64,000 bases of DNA from an uncultured Senegalimassilia sp. (lineage in GTDB: Bacteria > Actinomycetota > Coriobacteriia > Coriobacteriales > Eggerthellaceae): assembly GCF_934636665.1 (NCBI RefSeq), contig NZ_CAKUAT010000013.1, forward strand, positions 1 to 64,000, read 5' to 3'. A program made the position numbers and the translations under genes. Below are positions 16,114-25,666 of this stretch, one piece after another (positions within the stretch are counted from its first letter, which is position 1; the number at the start of each line of letters is the position of its first letter). The notes under the pieces were generated by a model that worked only from the letters and a program-made list of their open reading frames with translations, ran no database searches and had not been told where the DNA came from.

Positions 16114-17493
16114 TCACCTCCGGGATGAAGAATGCGTTTGACGGCGTCGCGCGCTTTGCGGGGCGCGCGTGCGCGAATCGGCGCGGCCACGGCTGCGCGG
16201 CGCGTCGTCGAAGCTGCGGGGGTCGTCGTCGACCGCGCGCACGACGCGCAGGTTCGCGCGGCGTCGATCGTAGACGGTGGTGTTGTCGGCGTTTCGCGCG
16301 ACGGCCATGATGATGCCGACCATCATGAGCGATGCGATGAGCGACGAGCCGCCTGCGGACACGAACGGCAGAGGCTTGCCCGTGGTGGGCACGAGTCCGA
16401 TAACGCAGCCCATGTTCAAAAACGCCTGGAACACGAGCATGACGGTGACGCTGCCCGCCACGATGCGCTCGTTGGGCGTTGCCGCGGCGCGCGCGATGCG
16501 CATGCCGGCGAACAGGATGCAGCAGAACAGCGCGATGACCACGAGCGCGCCGAGCATGCCGAACTCCTCACCGATGATGGAGAACACGAAGTCGGTCTCG
16601 GCCTCGGGGAGGTAGTCGTACTTCTCGCTGGAGTTGCCCAGGCCCACGCCGAACAGGCCGCCCTCGGCGAACGCGTAGAACGAGTGGATGGTCTGGTAAC
16701 CGTTTCCCCTGCCGCCTTCACCGTCGTTCCAGGGGTTGTACACCACGAAGCGGTCCTGGCGGTAGCCCGAGCCGAACAAGACGATGGCGACGACCGCGAC
16801 GACTGCCGCGCCGGCGATGGCGAGCATGAGCTTCGCAGGGGCGCCGCCGAACCACAGCACCGCGTACACGCCCACGAAGATGATGATGGTGGTTCCCAGG
16901 TCCGACTGCGTGAACAGCAAAAACAACGTGGGAACGGCCACGTATATGGCCGCCCTGATCATGGTGGCGTTGAACTCGGCGCCTTCGTTGAGATCGTCCA
17001 TGAGGTTGGCGGCCATGAGCACGATGGCTATCTTGGCGAACTCGGAGGGCTGCAGCGAGAAGGGGCCGATGACGATCCAGCGCTGGGCGCCGAGAGCGGC
17101 GGCTCCGAAGAGGAACGTGATGACGAGCAGCGCCACGCATACCGCCCAATAGCCTTTGACGATAGCGCTCTTCCAGCCGCTGCGCGGGAGCATGAACCAG
17201 ATGGCCACGGCGATGACGATGCCGGCCAGGGAATAGATGAACTGGCTGATGAGCTTCGCCGAGGGGTTCTGCTGCGCGATGTAGTCCGAATACGAGATGG
17301 TATCGCGCAGATACTGGCCCGCCTCGGTGTCGGCATAGTAGTTCGTGGCGGCCTCGGAAAGGATGGTGACCTGCGAGGCCGAGTAGATCATGACGAAGCC
17401 AATGAGCGTAAGGGCCACCACGGCCACCAAAAGCAGCACCTGGGGCCAGATGACCGATTCTGCATCGGAGCGCCTATTGCGCGCGGAAGCCAT
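16114..17493 (-). CDS. ftsW: Lipid II polymerase FtsW (SEDS glycosyltransferase)
   Basis: FtsW is the septal SEDS peptidoglycan polymerase that works with the class B PBP FtsI. The 459-residue protein has about 10 hydrophobic segments and SEDS motifs: QPSEFAKIAIV, LFTQSDLGTTIII, the catalytic-loop region ending ETDFVFSIIGEEFG, and GLVPTTGKPLPFVSAGGSS near the C terminus. An unusually long predicted extracytoplasmic loop follows the first helix (about residues 45-75). The Arg-rich C-terminal tail is cytoplasmic. Its place between murD and murG supports FtsW rather than RodA. Confidence 0.95.
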   Translation of the reverse strand: MASARNRRSDAESVIWPQVLLLVAVVALTLIGFVMIYSASQVTILSEAATNYYADTEAGQYLRDTISYSDYIAQQNPSAKLISQFIYSLAGIVIAVAIWFMLPRSGWKSAIVKGYWAVCVALLVITFLFGAAALGAQRWIVIGPFSLQPSEFAKIAIVLMAANLMDDLNEGAEFNATMIRAAIYVAVPTLFLLFTQSDLGTTIIIFVGVYAVLWFGGAPAKLMLAIAGAAVVAVVAIVLFGSGYRQDRFVVYNPWNDGEGGRGNGYQTIHSFYAFAEGGLFGVGLGNSSEKYDYLPEAETDFVFSIIGEEFGMLGALVVIALFCCILFAGMRIARAAATPNERIVAGSVTVMLVFQAFLNMGCVIGLVPTTGKPLPFVSAGGSSLIASLMMVGIIMAVARNADNTTVYDRRRANLRVVRAVDDDPRSFDDAPRSRGRADSRTRAPQSARRRQTHSSSRR

Positions 17494-17505
17494 GCAAAAC
17501 CGCCC

Positions 17506-19020
17506 TTACGCGCCAAGCACGGCAGCGCGAGCGGCCACGAGCTTCTTGAATACCTCGCCGCGCTCCTCGAAGGAATGGAACTCGTCGAACGATGCGCAGG
17601 CAGGCGAGAGCAGCACCACTTCCCCGGCCTTGGCCCGTTCGAGGGCGACGTCGAGCGCGGCTTCCATATTCTTCGCCGTGAGCAGCTGGAAATCCGCCGG
17701 CGCCTGCGCTGCGCGCTCTTGGAACGCCTGGAAGAAGCGATCGCCCGCCGCGCCGAAGCACACCACGGCGCGCGTGTGGACATGGGCCGCCGCGACCAGG
17801 TCGGCCAAATCGGTGCCCTTGTCGTCGCCGCCGAGCAGCACGATGGGACGGGTATGCGGGAACGCCGCCAGCGCCTTGAGCGTGGCGTCGACGTTGGTGG
17901 CCTTCGAATCGTTGTAGCATTCGGCGCCGCGCACGGTGCCGCAAGGCTCGATGCGATGCTCGAGCGGGCTGAATATGGCAAGCGCTTCACGCACGGCCTC
18001 ATCGGAAGCGCCGGCGGCCAATGCCGCCGCTGCGGCGGCAAGGGCGTTGCCGGCGTTGTGCGCGCCCTTGATCAGCAGGCTATCGGCGTTGATGAGGGCA
18101 TGCTCCTGCCCTTTCAGGGCTACGGTGAGCACGCCGTCGCCGTTGATGAACGCGGCGTTTTCGGCACCGCAACGGGCGCGCATGTCGCCCTGCAGGCCAT
18201 CGGCCGTGCCCATAGGGACCACGGCAAAGCCGCAACCGCCGTCGATGCCGCGCAGGCGGCGAACCTCGGCGCGCACGACGTCGTTGGAAGCGTCCATGAC
18301 CGCGACCGATCCGGGAACCTGGGCAAGGTTGTCGAGCACCTTCATCTTCGCGGCGGCGTAGTTTTCCAGCGTACGGTGCCAATGCAGATGATCGGGCGTG
18401 ATGTTGAGCAGCACGGCCACGTTGGGCGCGAACAGCTTCGTGGATGCGAGTTGATACGACGACACCTCTGCCACGTAGACGTCGGTTTCGCCGGCTGCCA
18501 CGGCGGAAATGCACGTGTCGCCGATGTTGCCGACGGCGGCGCTTGCCATGCCCGCGGCGCGAAGCAGGTGGTTCGTCAGAGCGGTGACGGTGGTCTTGCC
18601 GTTGGTGCCCGTGACGGCCACCCACGTGCTGGACTTGTCGGACTCGCGCCACGCGAGCTCGACCTCGCTGACGACCTCGTCGCTTACAGCGGCGGCAGAG
18701 CGGTACAGATCGGAGAACTCGGAGATGCCCGGGCTTGCGATGCACAGCTCGAAATGCCCGCCGCAGGCCTTGGCCAGACGATCAACGGCACCTTCGCCGA
18801 ACTCGACGACGGCGCCGCAGCCGCGAGCCTTGACCGCATACGCGTCGGAGGCGACATTGGACTGCCCGCCGAACACGGCCAGCTGGGCCACGCGGCTGCC
18901 GAGCTGCGTCATAAGGTAGTCCACGGCGTCATGGCCGGACTTGCCCAGGCCGAGCACAAGGACGCGGCCCAAGCTTTCGGGAGCGTGTTTTTTGCCTACA
19001 AGCATCTTCTGGTTCTCCAT
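17506..19020 (-). CDS. murD: UDP-N-acetylmuramoyl-L-alanine--D-glutamate ligase
   Basis: MurD adds D-Glu to UDP-MurNAc-L-Ala. The 504-residue ligase has the N-terminal nucleotide-sugar domain VLVLGLGKSGHDA and SPGISEFSDLY, the P-loop VAVTGTNGKTTVTALTNHLL, LLNITPDHLHWH, and the C-terminal PLEHRIEPCGTVRGAECYNDSKATN and VLLGGDDKGTDL. It is somewhat longer than the about 450 residues usual for MurD. It begins 3 bp after mraY. Confidence 0.97.
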   Translation of the reverse strand: MENQKMLVGKKHAPESLGRVLVLGLGKSGHDAVDYLMTQLGSRVAQLAVFGGQSNVASDAYAVKARGCGAVVEFGEGAVDRLAKACGGHFELCIASPGISEFSDLYRSAAAVSDEVVSEVELAWRESDKSSTWVAVTGTNGKTTVTALTNHLLRAAGMASAAVGNIGDTCISAVAAGETDVYVAEVSSYQLASTKLFAPNVAVLLNITPDHLHWHRTLENYAAAKMKVLDNLAQVPGSVAVMDASNDVVRAEVRRLRGIDGGCGFAVVPMGTADGLQGDMRARCGAENAAFINGDGVLTVALKGQEHALINADSLLIKGAHNAGNALAAAAAALAAGASDEAVREALAIFSPLEHRIEPCGTVRGAECYNDSKATNVDATLKALAAFPHTRPIVLLGGDDKGTDLADLVAAAHVHTRAVVCFGAAGDRFFQAFQERAAQAPADFQLLTAKNMEAALDVALERAKAGEVVLLSPACASFDEFHSFEERGEVFKKLVAARAAVLGA

Positions 19021-19023
19021 ACC

Positions 19024-20061
19024 CTATGCCACCGCCATCAAAGTTTCTGCGAAGTACACGGCGAAGCCGAGCGCGGCCAGCACGCCGGAGACGATCCAGA
19101 AGCGCACGACGACCTTCGTCTCGGACCAGCCCTTCTTCTCGAAGTGATGATGAAGCGGGGCCATGAGGAAGATGCGCTTATGGGTTTTCTTGTAGTAGAA
19201 CACCTGGATCATGACCGATAGGGCCTCGGCCACGAACAGGCCGCCGATGACGAGCACGATGAACTCGGACTTGGTGAACACCGCCAGGCAGCCGAGCGCC
19301 ATGCCGAGGGCAAGGGAGCCCGTGTCGCCCATGAAGATGTCGGCGGGAAACGAGTTGAACCACAGAAAGCCCACGCAGGCGCCGGCGAGCGCGGCCGCGA
19401 AGATGGCGGAGTCGAGCATGTCGGAGCGGTATGCGATGGCCGCCATGACGATCATGACGATCATGACCGTGCCCGCGGCCAGGCCGTCAAGGCCGTCGGT
19501 GAGGTTGACGGCGTTGCACATGCCCATAAGCAGGATGTCCACGAACAGGATATACAGCCACGGCACCTCCACGGCACCGAAATGCGTGGTGAGCACGCCC
19601 AGGTCAAACGTGTAGATGAACGGGATCTCGACCGTGGGGGCGATGCCCATAACATTGACGGCAACCAGGCCGAACACCGTGGCGATGAGGAACTGGCCGA
19701 CCAGCTTGGCCTTCGGGGTGAGGCCCAGGCTGCGCTCCTTGACCACCTTCTCGGCGTCGTCGATGAGGCCCAAGCAGCCCGTGAGGACGGTGGCGATGAG
19801 CAGCGCGAACGTTTCAGGGGTGGGATGGCCCACGACCAACGCCGTGAGGATGACGGAAACGAGCATGATGACGCCGCCCATGGTGGGCGTGCCCTGTTTC
19901 ACCAAATGGCTTTCAGGGCCGTCGGCGCGCACCTGCTGGCCGATATGGCTTGATTTGAGGAACTTGATCCACGCGGGCATGAGCACCATGGTGACCGCGA
20001 TGGCGACCACGATGGCCACGAACACCAAAAACGTGGGGTATGACGCGAATATATGCAACAT
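19024..20061 (-). CDS. mraY: Phospho-MurNAc-pentapeptide translocase
   Basis: MraY transfers phospho-MurNAc-pentapeptide to undecaprenyl phosphate, giving lipid I. The 345-residue polytopic membrane enzyme has about ten transmembrane segments, the N-terminal QGTPTMGGVIML, the Asp-rich LIDDAEKV, NAVNLTDGLDGLAAG, and the late MGDTGSLALG and APLHHHFEKKGWSE motifs that line the Mg2+ and uridine site. Length and order are typical. Confidence 0.97.
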   Translation of the reverse strand: MLHIFASYPTFLVFVAIVVAIAVTMVLMPAWIKFLKSSHIGQQVRADGPESHLVKQGTPTMGGVIMLVSVILTALVVGHPTPETFALLIATVLTGCLGLIDDAEKVVKERSLGLTPKAKLVGQFLIATVFGLVAVNVMGIAPTVEIPFIYTFDLGVLTTHFGAVEVPWLYILFVDILLMGMCNAVNLTDGLDGLAAGTVMIVMIVMAAIAYRSDMLDSAIFAAALAGACVGFLWFNSFPADIFMGDTGSLALGMALGCLAVFTKSEFIVLVIGGLFVAEALSVMIQVFYYKKTHKRIFLMAPLHHHFEKKGWSETKVVVRFWIVSGVLAALGFAVYFAETLMAVA

Positions 20062-20063
20062 AG

Positions 20064-21545
20064 CTATTCAACCAATCCTTCTACCACTTTCTCAAGGCCC
20101 ATGAAATGCGAGGCCTTCACGAGCACCGCGCTGCCGGAAGCCGCATGCTCGCGAACGTCCGCAAGAGCGGCGGCGCCGTCGGCGACCATCGCGATGCGGT
20201 CAGCCGGCATGCCGGCCTTTTGCGCACCGGCCGCGATGCCCTGGGCAAGCTGCCCGACGCACACGAGGCGGTCAAGGCCGCATTCAGCGGCGAAGGCGCC
20301 CACTTCCTCATGCAGCTGCGGCGCGAACGAGCCGAGCTCGCCCATGTCGCCGAGCACCGCGATGCGCGCTCCAGCGACATCGAGCGCGGCGAACGTGGAA
20401 AGCGACGCGCGCATGGAATCGGGGTTCGCATTGTAGGCGTCGTTGATGACGGTGAAGCCGCCCGGAGCCTCGATGACCTCTTGGCGTCCCGCCTCGGGCT
20501 TGGCGCCCGAGAGCGCTTCGGCGACCTGCGCGGCCTCCATACCGGCGGCGAATCCGACGGCGGCAGCGGAGCAGGCGTTGGACACGTTGTGCATACCGCG
20601 CAGCTCAAGGGCGCAATCCACGCGCACGGGCTCGGGCATGCCGTCGAACCCGCAGGCGCACAGCGCGAAGCGCGGGCAACCAGCCGCATCGAGGCACACG
20701 TCCTCGGACCACACGGCCGGACGCTCCGCATCGACGGCGGAAAGGGCCGCGCGGCGATCGGCGGCCTGAGCAGTGCCGTCGTAGAGCACGCACGTGACGC
20801 CGCGGGAATCCAGATCGGCGAACTCGAGCAGCTCAGGCGTCATATCGTTTGCGGCGTTTACGAACGCCATGCCGCCTGCGGGCAGCGCCTCGAGAAGCTC
20901 GGCCTTGGCACGCGCGATGTTGCGTCGGCTGCCGAGAAGCTCGATGTGGCTTTCGCCGACGTTGGTGACAAGGCCCCATTGCGGGCGCACGAAACCACAC
21001 AACTCCTCGAGCTGGTGCAGACCGCGCATGCCCATCTCGACGATGACGTTTCGCGTGTCGGCCTGGGCTGCCAGCACGGTGTTGGGGACGCCGAGCTCGT
21101 TGTTCTGGTTGCCCTTCGTGGCGCACACGCTGCCGGCTGCGGCGAGCACGTCGCGCACGAGGTTCTTCGTGGTGGTCTTGCCCGTGGACCCGGTGATACC
21201 GATAACGCGGCCTTCAAGGCGGTCGCGCCATGCGCGCGCAAGCGCTGTAACGGCGGCCTGGGTATCGGGAACTTCGATGACGGCGGCCCCGGCGGCTGCG
21301 ATTTCGTCGGCCGAATCCTGGTCGAGCGCATGCTGCGCGAGCACGCACACCGCGCCCGCAGCCACGGCTGCAGCGGCGAACGCATGCCCGTCCACCCGCT
21401 CGCCGGGCAGCGCTACGTACAGCGCTCCAGGTTCGACGTTACGGGAATCCCAGGTCAAGCTGGTAATCTCGCTCTGATGGTTTACGGGGTCGATGGAAAA
21501 GGAGCCACCCGTGGCACGGGCGGCTTCGTCGATGGTGAAACGCAT
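20064..21545 (-). CDS. murF: UDP-MurNAc-tripeptide--D-alanyl-D-alanine ligase
   Basis: MurF attaches D-Ala-D-Ala to complete the pentapeptide precursor. The 493-residue protein shows SLTWDSRNVEPGALYVALPGERVDGHAF at the N terminus, the P-loop GITGSTGKTTTKNLV, NNELGVPNTVL (the MurF-specific motif), TNVGESHIELLGS, and C-terminal VINDAYNANPDSMRASL and VLGDMGELG. It is 2 bp behind murE's stop and 2 bp ahead of mraY, suggesting tight translational coupling. No ddl gene is in this window. Confidence 0.97.
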   Translation of the reverse strand: MRFTIDEAARATGGSFSIDPVNHQSEITSLTWDSRNVEPGALYVALPGERVDGHAFAAAAVAAGAVCVLAQHALDQDSADEIAAAGAAVIEVPDTQAAVTALARAWRDRLEGRVIGITGSTGKTTTKNLVRDVLAAAGSVCATKGNQNNELGVPNTVLAAQADTRNVIVEMGMRGLHQLEELCGFVRPQWGLVTNVGESHIELLGSRRNIARAKAELLEALPAGGMAFVNAANDMTPELLEFADLDSRGVTCVLYDGTAQAADRRAALSAVDAERPAVWSEDVCLDAAGCPRFALCACGFDGMPEPVRVDCALELRGMHNVSNACSAAAVGFAAGMEAAQVAEALSGAKPEAGRQEVIEAPGGFTVINDAYNANPDSMRASLSTFAALDVAGARIAVLGDMGELGSFAPQLHEEVGAFAAECGLDRLVCVGQLAQGIAAGAQKAGMPADRIAMVADGAAALADVREHAASGSAVLVKASHFMGLEKVVEGLVE

Positions 21546-21548
21546 TGG

Positions 21549-23042
21549 TTACTCACAAGCTCCTTCGCCGAATGCACGTTCAAGCTCCTCGCGGGCGACG
21601 ACGCGGTCGTCGAAGGAGAGCACTTCCTTGCCTACCAGCTGATAGTCCTCGTGGCCCTTGCCGGCCACCAGGACGGAATCGCCGGGCTTTGCAAGCTGGA
21701 TGGCGTGCGCGATAGCGGCGCGGCGATCGGGCTGCACGTCGAAGCGGCCCTCGCCCTGCCCCATGCCCGCCACGATATCGGCGATGATGGCATCGGGATC
21801 CTCGGTGCGAGGGTTGTCGGACGTGACCACGGCATGGTCGGCCGCAAGCGCGGCGCGGCCCATGATGGGGCGCTTGGATGCATCGCGGTCGCCGCCGCAG
21901 CCGAACACGCAGATGGTACGGCCGGGCGTGAGCGTCATGATGGACCCGAGGGCCTTCTCCAAGGCATCGGGGGTGTGCGCATAGTCCACGAACACCGACA
22001 CGCCGCCGTCATGCAGCGTGTGCACGCGCTCGAGGCGACCCGGGATCTGCGGGGCCTCGCGAAGCGCGTCGATGATGGTGGACACGCCGATGCCCAGCTG
22101 GATGCCGATGCCGAACGCGCACATGATGTTCTCGACGTTGAACTTGCCCACGAGCGGGTAGTCGAACTCATAGTAGGAGCCGCGCACGTTGAGCGTGATG
22201 GAGGTGTGCGTGGGATAGTACTGGACATCCTTGGGATGGATGAGCGCCGAGCGGTCAAAGCCCGTGGTGACCACGCTGTCGCCGGCCTCCGAGCATCGGC
22301 GCAGCAGCTCCTTGCCCCACTTGTCATCGATGCAGATGACGCGGCGGGCAGGGTAATCTTTGCTGAACAGGCGCGCCTTCGCCTCGAAGTACGCCTCGAA
22401 GGTGTGATGGTAGTCGAGGTGGTCCTGCGTCAGGTTGGAGAACGCCGTGACCGCGAACGACGAGGCGTACGTGCGCTCAAGGTCGAGCGCGTGGCTGGAG
22501 ACCTCCATGGCCACCACGTCGCAGCGCGCGTCGCGCATGCGGGCGAGCAGATGCTGCAGGTCGGGCGATTCCGGCGTGGTGTGCGAAGATTTCTCATGTA
22601 CATCGCCGATGACGGTGCCCACGGTGCCGATGACGCCCGTTCGCTTGCCCGCCACGCGGGCGATATGCTCTACCAGGTAGGTGGTAGTGGTTTTGCCGTT
22701 AGTGCCCGTGACGCCCACCAGCGAAAGCGCGCGCGACGGATCGTCGTAGAAGCGCGCCGACGCCTCGGCCATGGCCTTGCGCGTGTCGGAAACGACCACT
22801 TCCGTGACGTCAGTGGCGTCGGCCAGGTAGACCTTGCGCTCCACCACGAGCACCTTCGCGCCATGGTCGATGGCGTCCTGGGCGAAGGTGTGGCCGTCGG
22901 TTTTCATGCCGACGATGCAGAAGAACGCGTCGCCGGGCTTGACTTTATCACTTCGATAGGCGATGCCCTCAACCTCATCTTGCGCGTTGCCGATGATGGT
23001 GCAGTCCATGCCTTCAAACAGTTCGGTGCAGGTCTTACCCAT
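21549..23042 (-). CDS. murE: UDP-MurNAc-L-Ala-D-Glu--meso-2,6-diaminopimelate ligase
   Basis: MurE adds the third residue of the stem peptide. The 497-residue ligase has SDKVKPGDAFFCIVGMKTDGHTF, the P-loop GVTGTNGKTTTTYLVEHI, SNLTQDHLDYHHTFE, VFGCGGDRDASKRPIMG and TSDNPRTEDP. The DNPR sequence is the motif associated with meso-DAP specificity, as opposed to L-Lys enzymes, so the wall is predicted to be DAP-type. It starts 9 bp after ftsI. Confidence 0.96.
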   Translation of the reverse strand: MGKTCTELFEGMDCTIIGNAQDEVEGIAYRSDKVKPGDAFFCIVGMKTDGHTFAQDAIDHGAKVLVVERKVYLADATDVTEVVVSDTRKAMAEASARFYDDPSRALSLVGVTGTNGKTTTTYLVEHIARVAGKRTGVIGTVGTVIGDVHEKSSHTTPESPDLQHLLARMRDARCDVVAMEVSSHALDLERTYASSFAVTAFSNLTQDHLDYHHTFEAYFEAKARLFSKDYPARRVICIDDKWGKELLRRCSEAGDSVVTTGFDRSALIHPKDVQYYPTHTSITLNVRGSYYEFDYPLVGKFNVENIMCAFGIGIQLGIGVSTIIDALREAPQIPGRLERVHTLHDGGVSVFVDYAHTPDALEKALGSIMTLTPGRTICVFGCGGDRDASKRPIMGRAALAADHAVVTSDNPRTEDPDAIIADIVAGMGQGEGRFDVQPDRRAAIAHAIQLAKPGDSVLVAGKGHEDYQLVGKEVLSFDDRVVAREELERAFGEGACE

Positions 23043-23051
23043 TTGGATACC

Positions 23052-25100
23052 TCACTCAGACGTAATCCCGAATCGATCGATTGCTGCAGTCATTATATCC
23101 TTAAAGATAGGCGTGACGACACCGTCCCCAGGAACCTCATTTGCGCCCACAAAGCACACGAGTTTGCTTGACGAATCCGCCAAAAAGCCCGTGAACGCCA
23201 AGTTGTACACGTTCTTGCGGTAGCCGCCGTTCTCCTCATCGTAGATCTCGGCCGTGGAGGTCTTGCCGGCCACGTTGAACCCGTCGATGGCGGCCTTTTG
23301 ACCCGTGCCATCGGTAACGACGGTTTTGAGCATCGATTGCATGTCGCCGAGGGCATCGGTGTTTTCGATGACCTGCGTGGTGTCGTAAGTGGGCGTGGTG
23401 CCGCTTTGCGGCATGCCGATGAGGAAGTGCGGCACGCACTCGACGCCGTTGTTCACGATGGCGCCGTAGAATCGCGTCATCTGCAGCGGGGTGACCGACA
23501 CGCCCTGACCGAACGAGACGTTGTACGCCTGCACGGCCGACCACTGGTCATAGGGCGCGAGCATGCCGAGCACGTCGGTGCCCTCCTCCCCTTCGCCGGG
23601 ATAGTCCACGCCGGTGTCGGAGTGGAGGTTGTAGCGGACGATGTGGTTGTACAACTCCTCGAAGCCCATCTTCTCCGTGGCAAGCGAGATGCCGATGTTG
23701 GAGGATTGGTCGAGGATCTGGCGCAACGTGAACGTGGCGTCGCCGCGCTCGTGTGCGTCGGAGATGGTGTAGCCGTCCGCGGTGATCGAGGCCGGGCAGA
23801 ACAGCTCGGAATCGGGCGTGAGCGTGCCCGTCTCCAAGATGGCCATGGCCGAGACCGACTTGAAGATGGAGCCGGGTTCGAACAGGTCGGTGACGCACTT
23901 GAGCTGCATGGCGCCTTCCTTGACCTCGCTTCGGTCGGCGGGGTTGAACAGCGGAAGGGATGCGGCGGCGTAGATCTCGCCGGTGGAGCCGTCCATGAGC
24001 ACGGCGGAGCCGCCCGTGGCGTTAAGACCCTTGCAACCCGACGTCAGGGAATCCTCCACCTGGCGCTGCAGCTCGATGTCGATGGACACGACGATGTCCT
24101 GCCCGTCGATGGCGTCCACCTTCTCGTGCGTGCCGCTGGGAATGAGCTGGCCGGTCTGGCCGTATTCCTGCTCCATATAGCCCGGCGTACCGGAGAGCAC
24201 GTCGTTGTACTGAGCCTCAAGGCCGCAGATGCCGTAATAGTATTCGCGGTTCGTGTCCGAATCCACGCCGATGCTGCACGCACCGACCACCTGACCGCCC
24301 ACCTGGGCGTTCGGGTACTCGCGACGGCTTTCGGAAACGTAGTGGATGCCCGAGGCGATGGTTTCGGCCTTGCGGCCTGCCGCTTTGGCGTCGGCCGTCT
24401 CCTTGTTCTGCGCCTCCTCGACGCGCTCGGAGGCCAGCTGCCTGACCTCGTCGCCGACGGAGGTGTCAGCCTTGCGCTTGATGATCGAATAGTACGTGTC
24501 GCTGGCGGTGACCTTTTCCAGATAGTCCTTCGCCTCGCCGCCGAGCACCTGCGCCAGGATGCCCGCGGTCAGGTTGGGGTCGCTCACCTCGACGGGGTTG
24601 ACGTAGATGGTGGTCGCGTCGACGCTGGTGGCGAGCACCACGCCGTTGCGGTCGTATATGGTGCCGCGGCGCGGCTCGAGCACGATCTTGGACGTGCGCT
24701 GCGCCTGGGACTGCTCGGTGAACTCGGGGGCCTTGATGACCTGCAGCCACACGAGCTTGCCGAAGAACAGCGCCACGACAAGGCCGAACAGGAACAGGGG
24801 CGCAAGCGCGCGCTCGGCATTGAGGAACGCGAGGAAGCCCGCAATGCCCGATTTGGGCTGGACGGGCTGGCGGTGGGATGCTCCGTTTCGCGAGCGGGAC
24901 GTGCGCGCATCGCGCTCGGAGCGCGCGTTGCGGGAACGGCCCTGCCCCGAAGCGCCGTGACGCCCGGAGCGGTATGCGCTGCGGGCGTCGGTGCGGCTTG
25001 CGTGTTGGCCTGACGAACGGCCGGATCTGCTGTTGTTCGCGCGACGCTGGGCATCGCGGGCGCCGCCGTCGTTGCGAGGCGGGCGGTTTCGATTCTGCAT
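23052..25100 (-). CDS. ftsI: Septal class B penicillin-binding protein (FtsI/PBP3)
   Basis: FtsI is the transpeptidase that crosslinks septal peptidoglycan. The first about 105 residues are a very Arg/Ser/Asn-rich, disordered cytoplasmic tail, followed by one transmembrane helix (APLFLFGLVVALFFGKLVW). The dimerisation domain starts RGTIYDRNGVVLATSVDA. The active-site motifs are SIFK near residue 406 (catalytic Ser), SSN near 465 and KTS near 614. No PASTA domains are present. The long basic tail is unusual compared with the short tails of E. coli or Bacillus. Confidence 0.95.
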   Translation of the reverse strand: MQNRNRPPRNDGGARDAQRRANNSRSGRSSGQHASRTDARSAYRSGRHGASGQGRSRNARSERDARTSRSRNGASHRQPVQPKSGIAGFLAFLNAERALAPLFLFGLVVALFFGKLVWLQVIKAPEFTEQSQAQRTSKIVLEPRRGTIYDRNGVVLATSVDATTIYVNPVEVSDPNLTAGILAQVLGGEAKDYLEKVTASDTYYSIIKRKADTSVGDEVRQLASERVEEAQNKETADAKAAGRKAETIASGIHYVSESRREYPNAQVGGQVVGACSIGVDSDTNREYYYGICGLEAQYNDVLSGTPGYMEQEYGQTGQLIPSGTHEKVDAIDGQDIVVSIDIELQRQVEDSLTSGCKGLNATGGSAVLMDGSTGEIYAAASLPLFNPADRSEVKEGAMQLKCVTDLFEPGSIFKSVSAMAILETGTLTPDSELFCPASITADGYTISDAHERGDATFTLRQILDQSSNIGISLATEKMGFEELYNHIVRYNLHSDTGVDYPGEGEEGTDVLGMLAPYDQWSAVQAYNVSFGQGVSVTPLQMTRFYGAIVNNGVECVPHFLIGMPQSGTTPTYDTTQVIENTDALGDMQSMLKTVVTDGTGQKAAIDGFNVAGKTSTAEIYDEENGGYRKNVYNLAFTGFLADSSSKLVCFVGANEVPGDGVVTPIFKDIMTAAIDRFGITSE

Positions 25101-25106
25101 AACGGG

Positions 25107-25571
25107 CTACTCCCCGGCGTTGGTGGCGGTCTCCACGCTGCGGGACAGGGAAAGCGACCCATCGTCGTTGGTGGAAACCACGTCTTCGGGCATGTTGATG
25201 GTACCCACTTCCGCAGGCGCCGCCATGCCGAGCTTCTCGGCCTGCATGCGCACGCGGGTGGAGTTGGAAAGCAGGCTTTGCGTGACCTCGAGCGAGCTGC
25301 CCTCGGCGCGGGCATCGTCGATCTGGCTGGAAAGCGCCTGGGATTGCATGGAGGTGGTCACGGTGGCCGCCGAAAGGGTGAGGCTTGCGATGCCCACCAG
25401 GGCCAAAACCGCCATGACGATGATCGCCGCCTTCAGCACGAGGCCGGGCGTGACGGTGGAGGCGGGAGCGGCGGAGCGGGTGCGCTGGCCAGGCACGACG
25501 GAGATGCGCGTGCGTGGGGCGCGCTCGACGGCGCGTTCGGGATACAGGGAATACGCAGGCTGGGCGCTCAT
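25107..25571 (-). CDS. ftsL: FtsL-like septum formation protein
   Basis: The 154-residue bitopic protein has a cytoplasmic segment of about 45 residues, one transmembrane helix (AAIIVMAVLALVGIASLTL), and a short extracytoplasmic helix (MQSQALSSQIDDARAEGSSLEVTQ..) with an STRVRMQAEKLGMAAP motif typical of FtsL/FtsB-type proteins. Position between rsmH and ftsI is the canonical ftsL site. Sequence conservation in this family is weak, so the name rests on topology and context. Confidence 0.85.
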   Translation of the reverse strand: MSAQPAYSLYPERAVERAPRTRISVVPGQRTRSAAPASTVTPGLVLKAAIIVMAVLALVGIASLTLSAATVTTSMQSQALSSQIDDARAEGSSLEVTQSLLSNSTRVRMQAEKLGMAAPAEVGTINMPEDVVSTNDDGSLSLSRSVETATNAGE

Positions 25572-25666
25572 GCTCCACCTCCTTTCGTGTTTCTGCTTCG
25601 TTTACGGTGGCACGTTGCGCGAACGGGTTCGCTCGGTTGTCGTGTTGTTGCTGTCGTCGTGCTGCG

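Noticed and set aside
16132..19221. Very long plus-strand open frame opposite ftsW and murD
   Set aside because: High-GC antisense shadow: His/Arg/Gly-rich translation without domains, fully covered by conserved minus-strand genes.
20106..23171. Long plus-strand open frame opposite murF and murE
   Set aside because: Same antisense artefact of high-GC coding sequence; no start signal or motifs.
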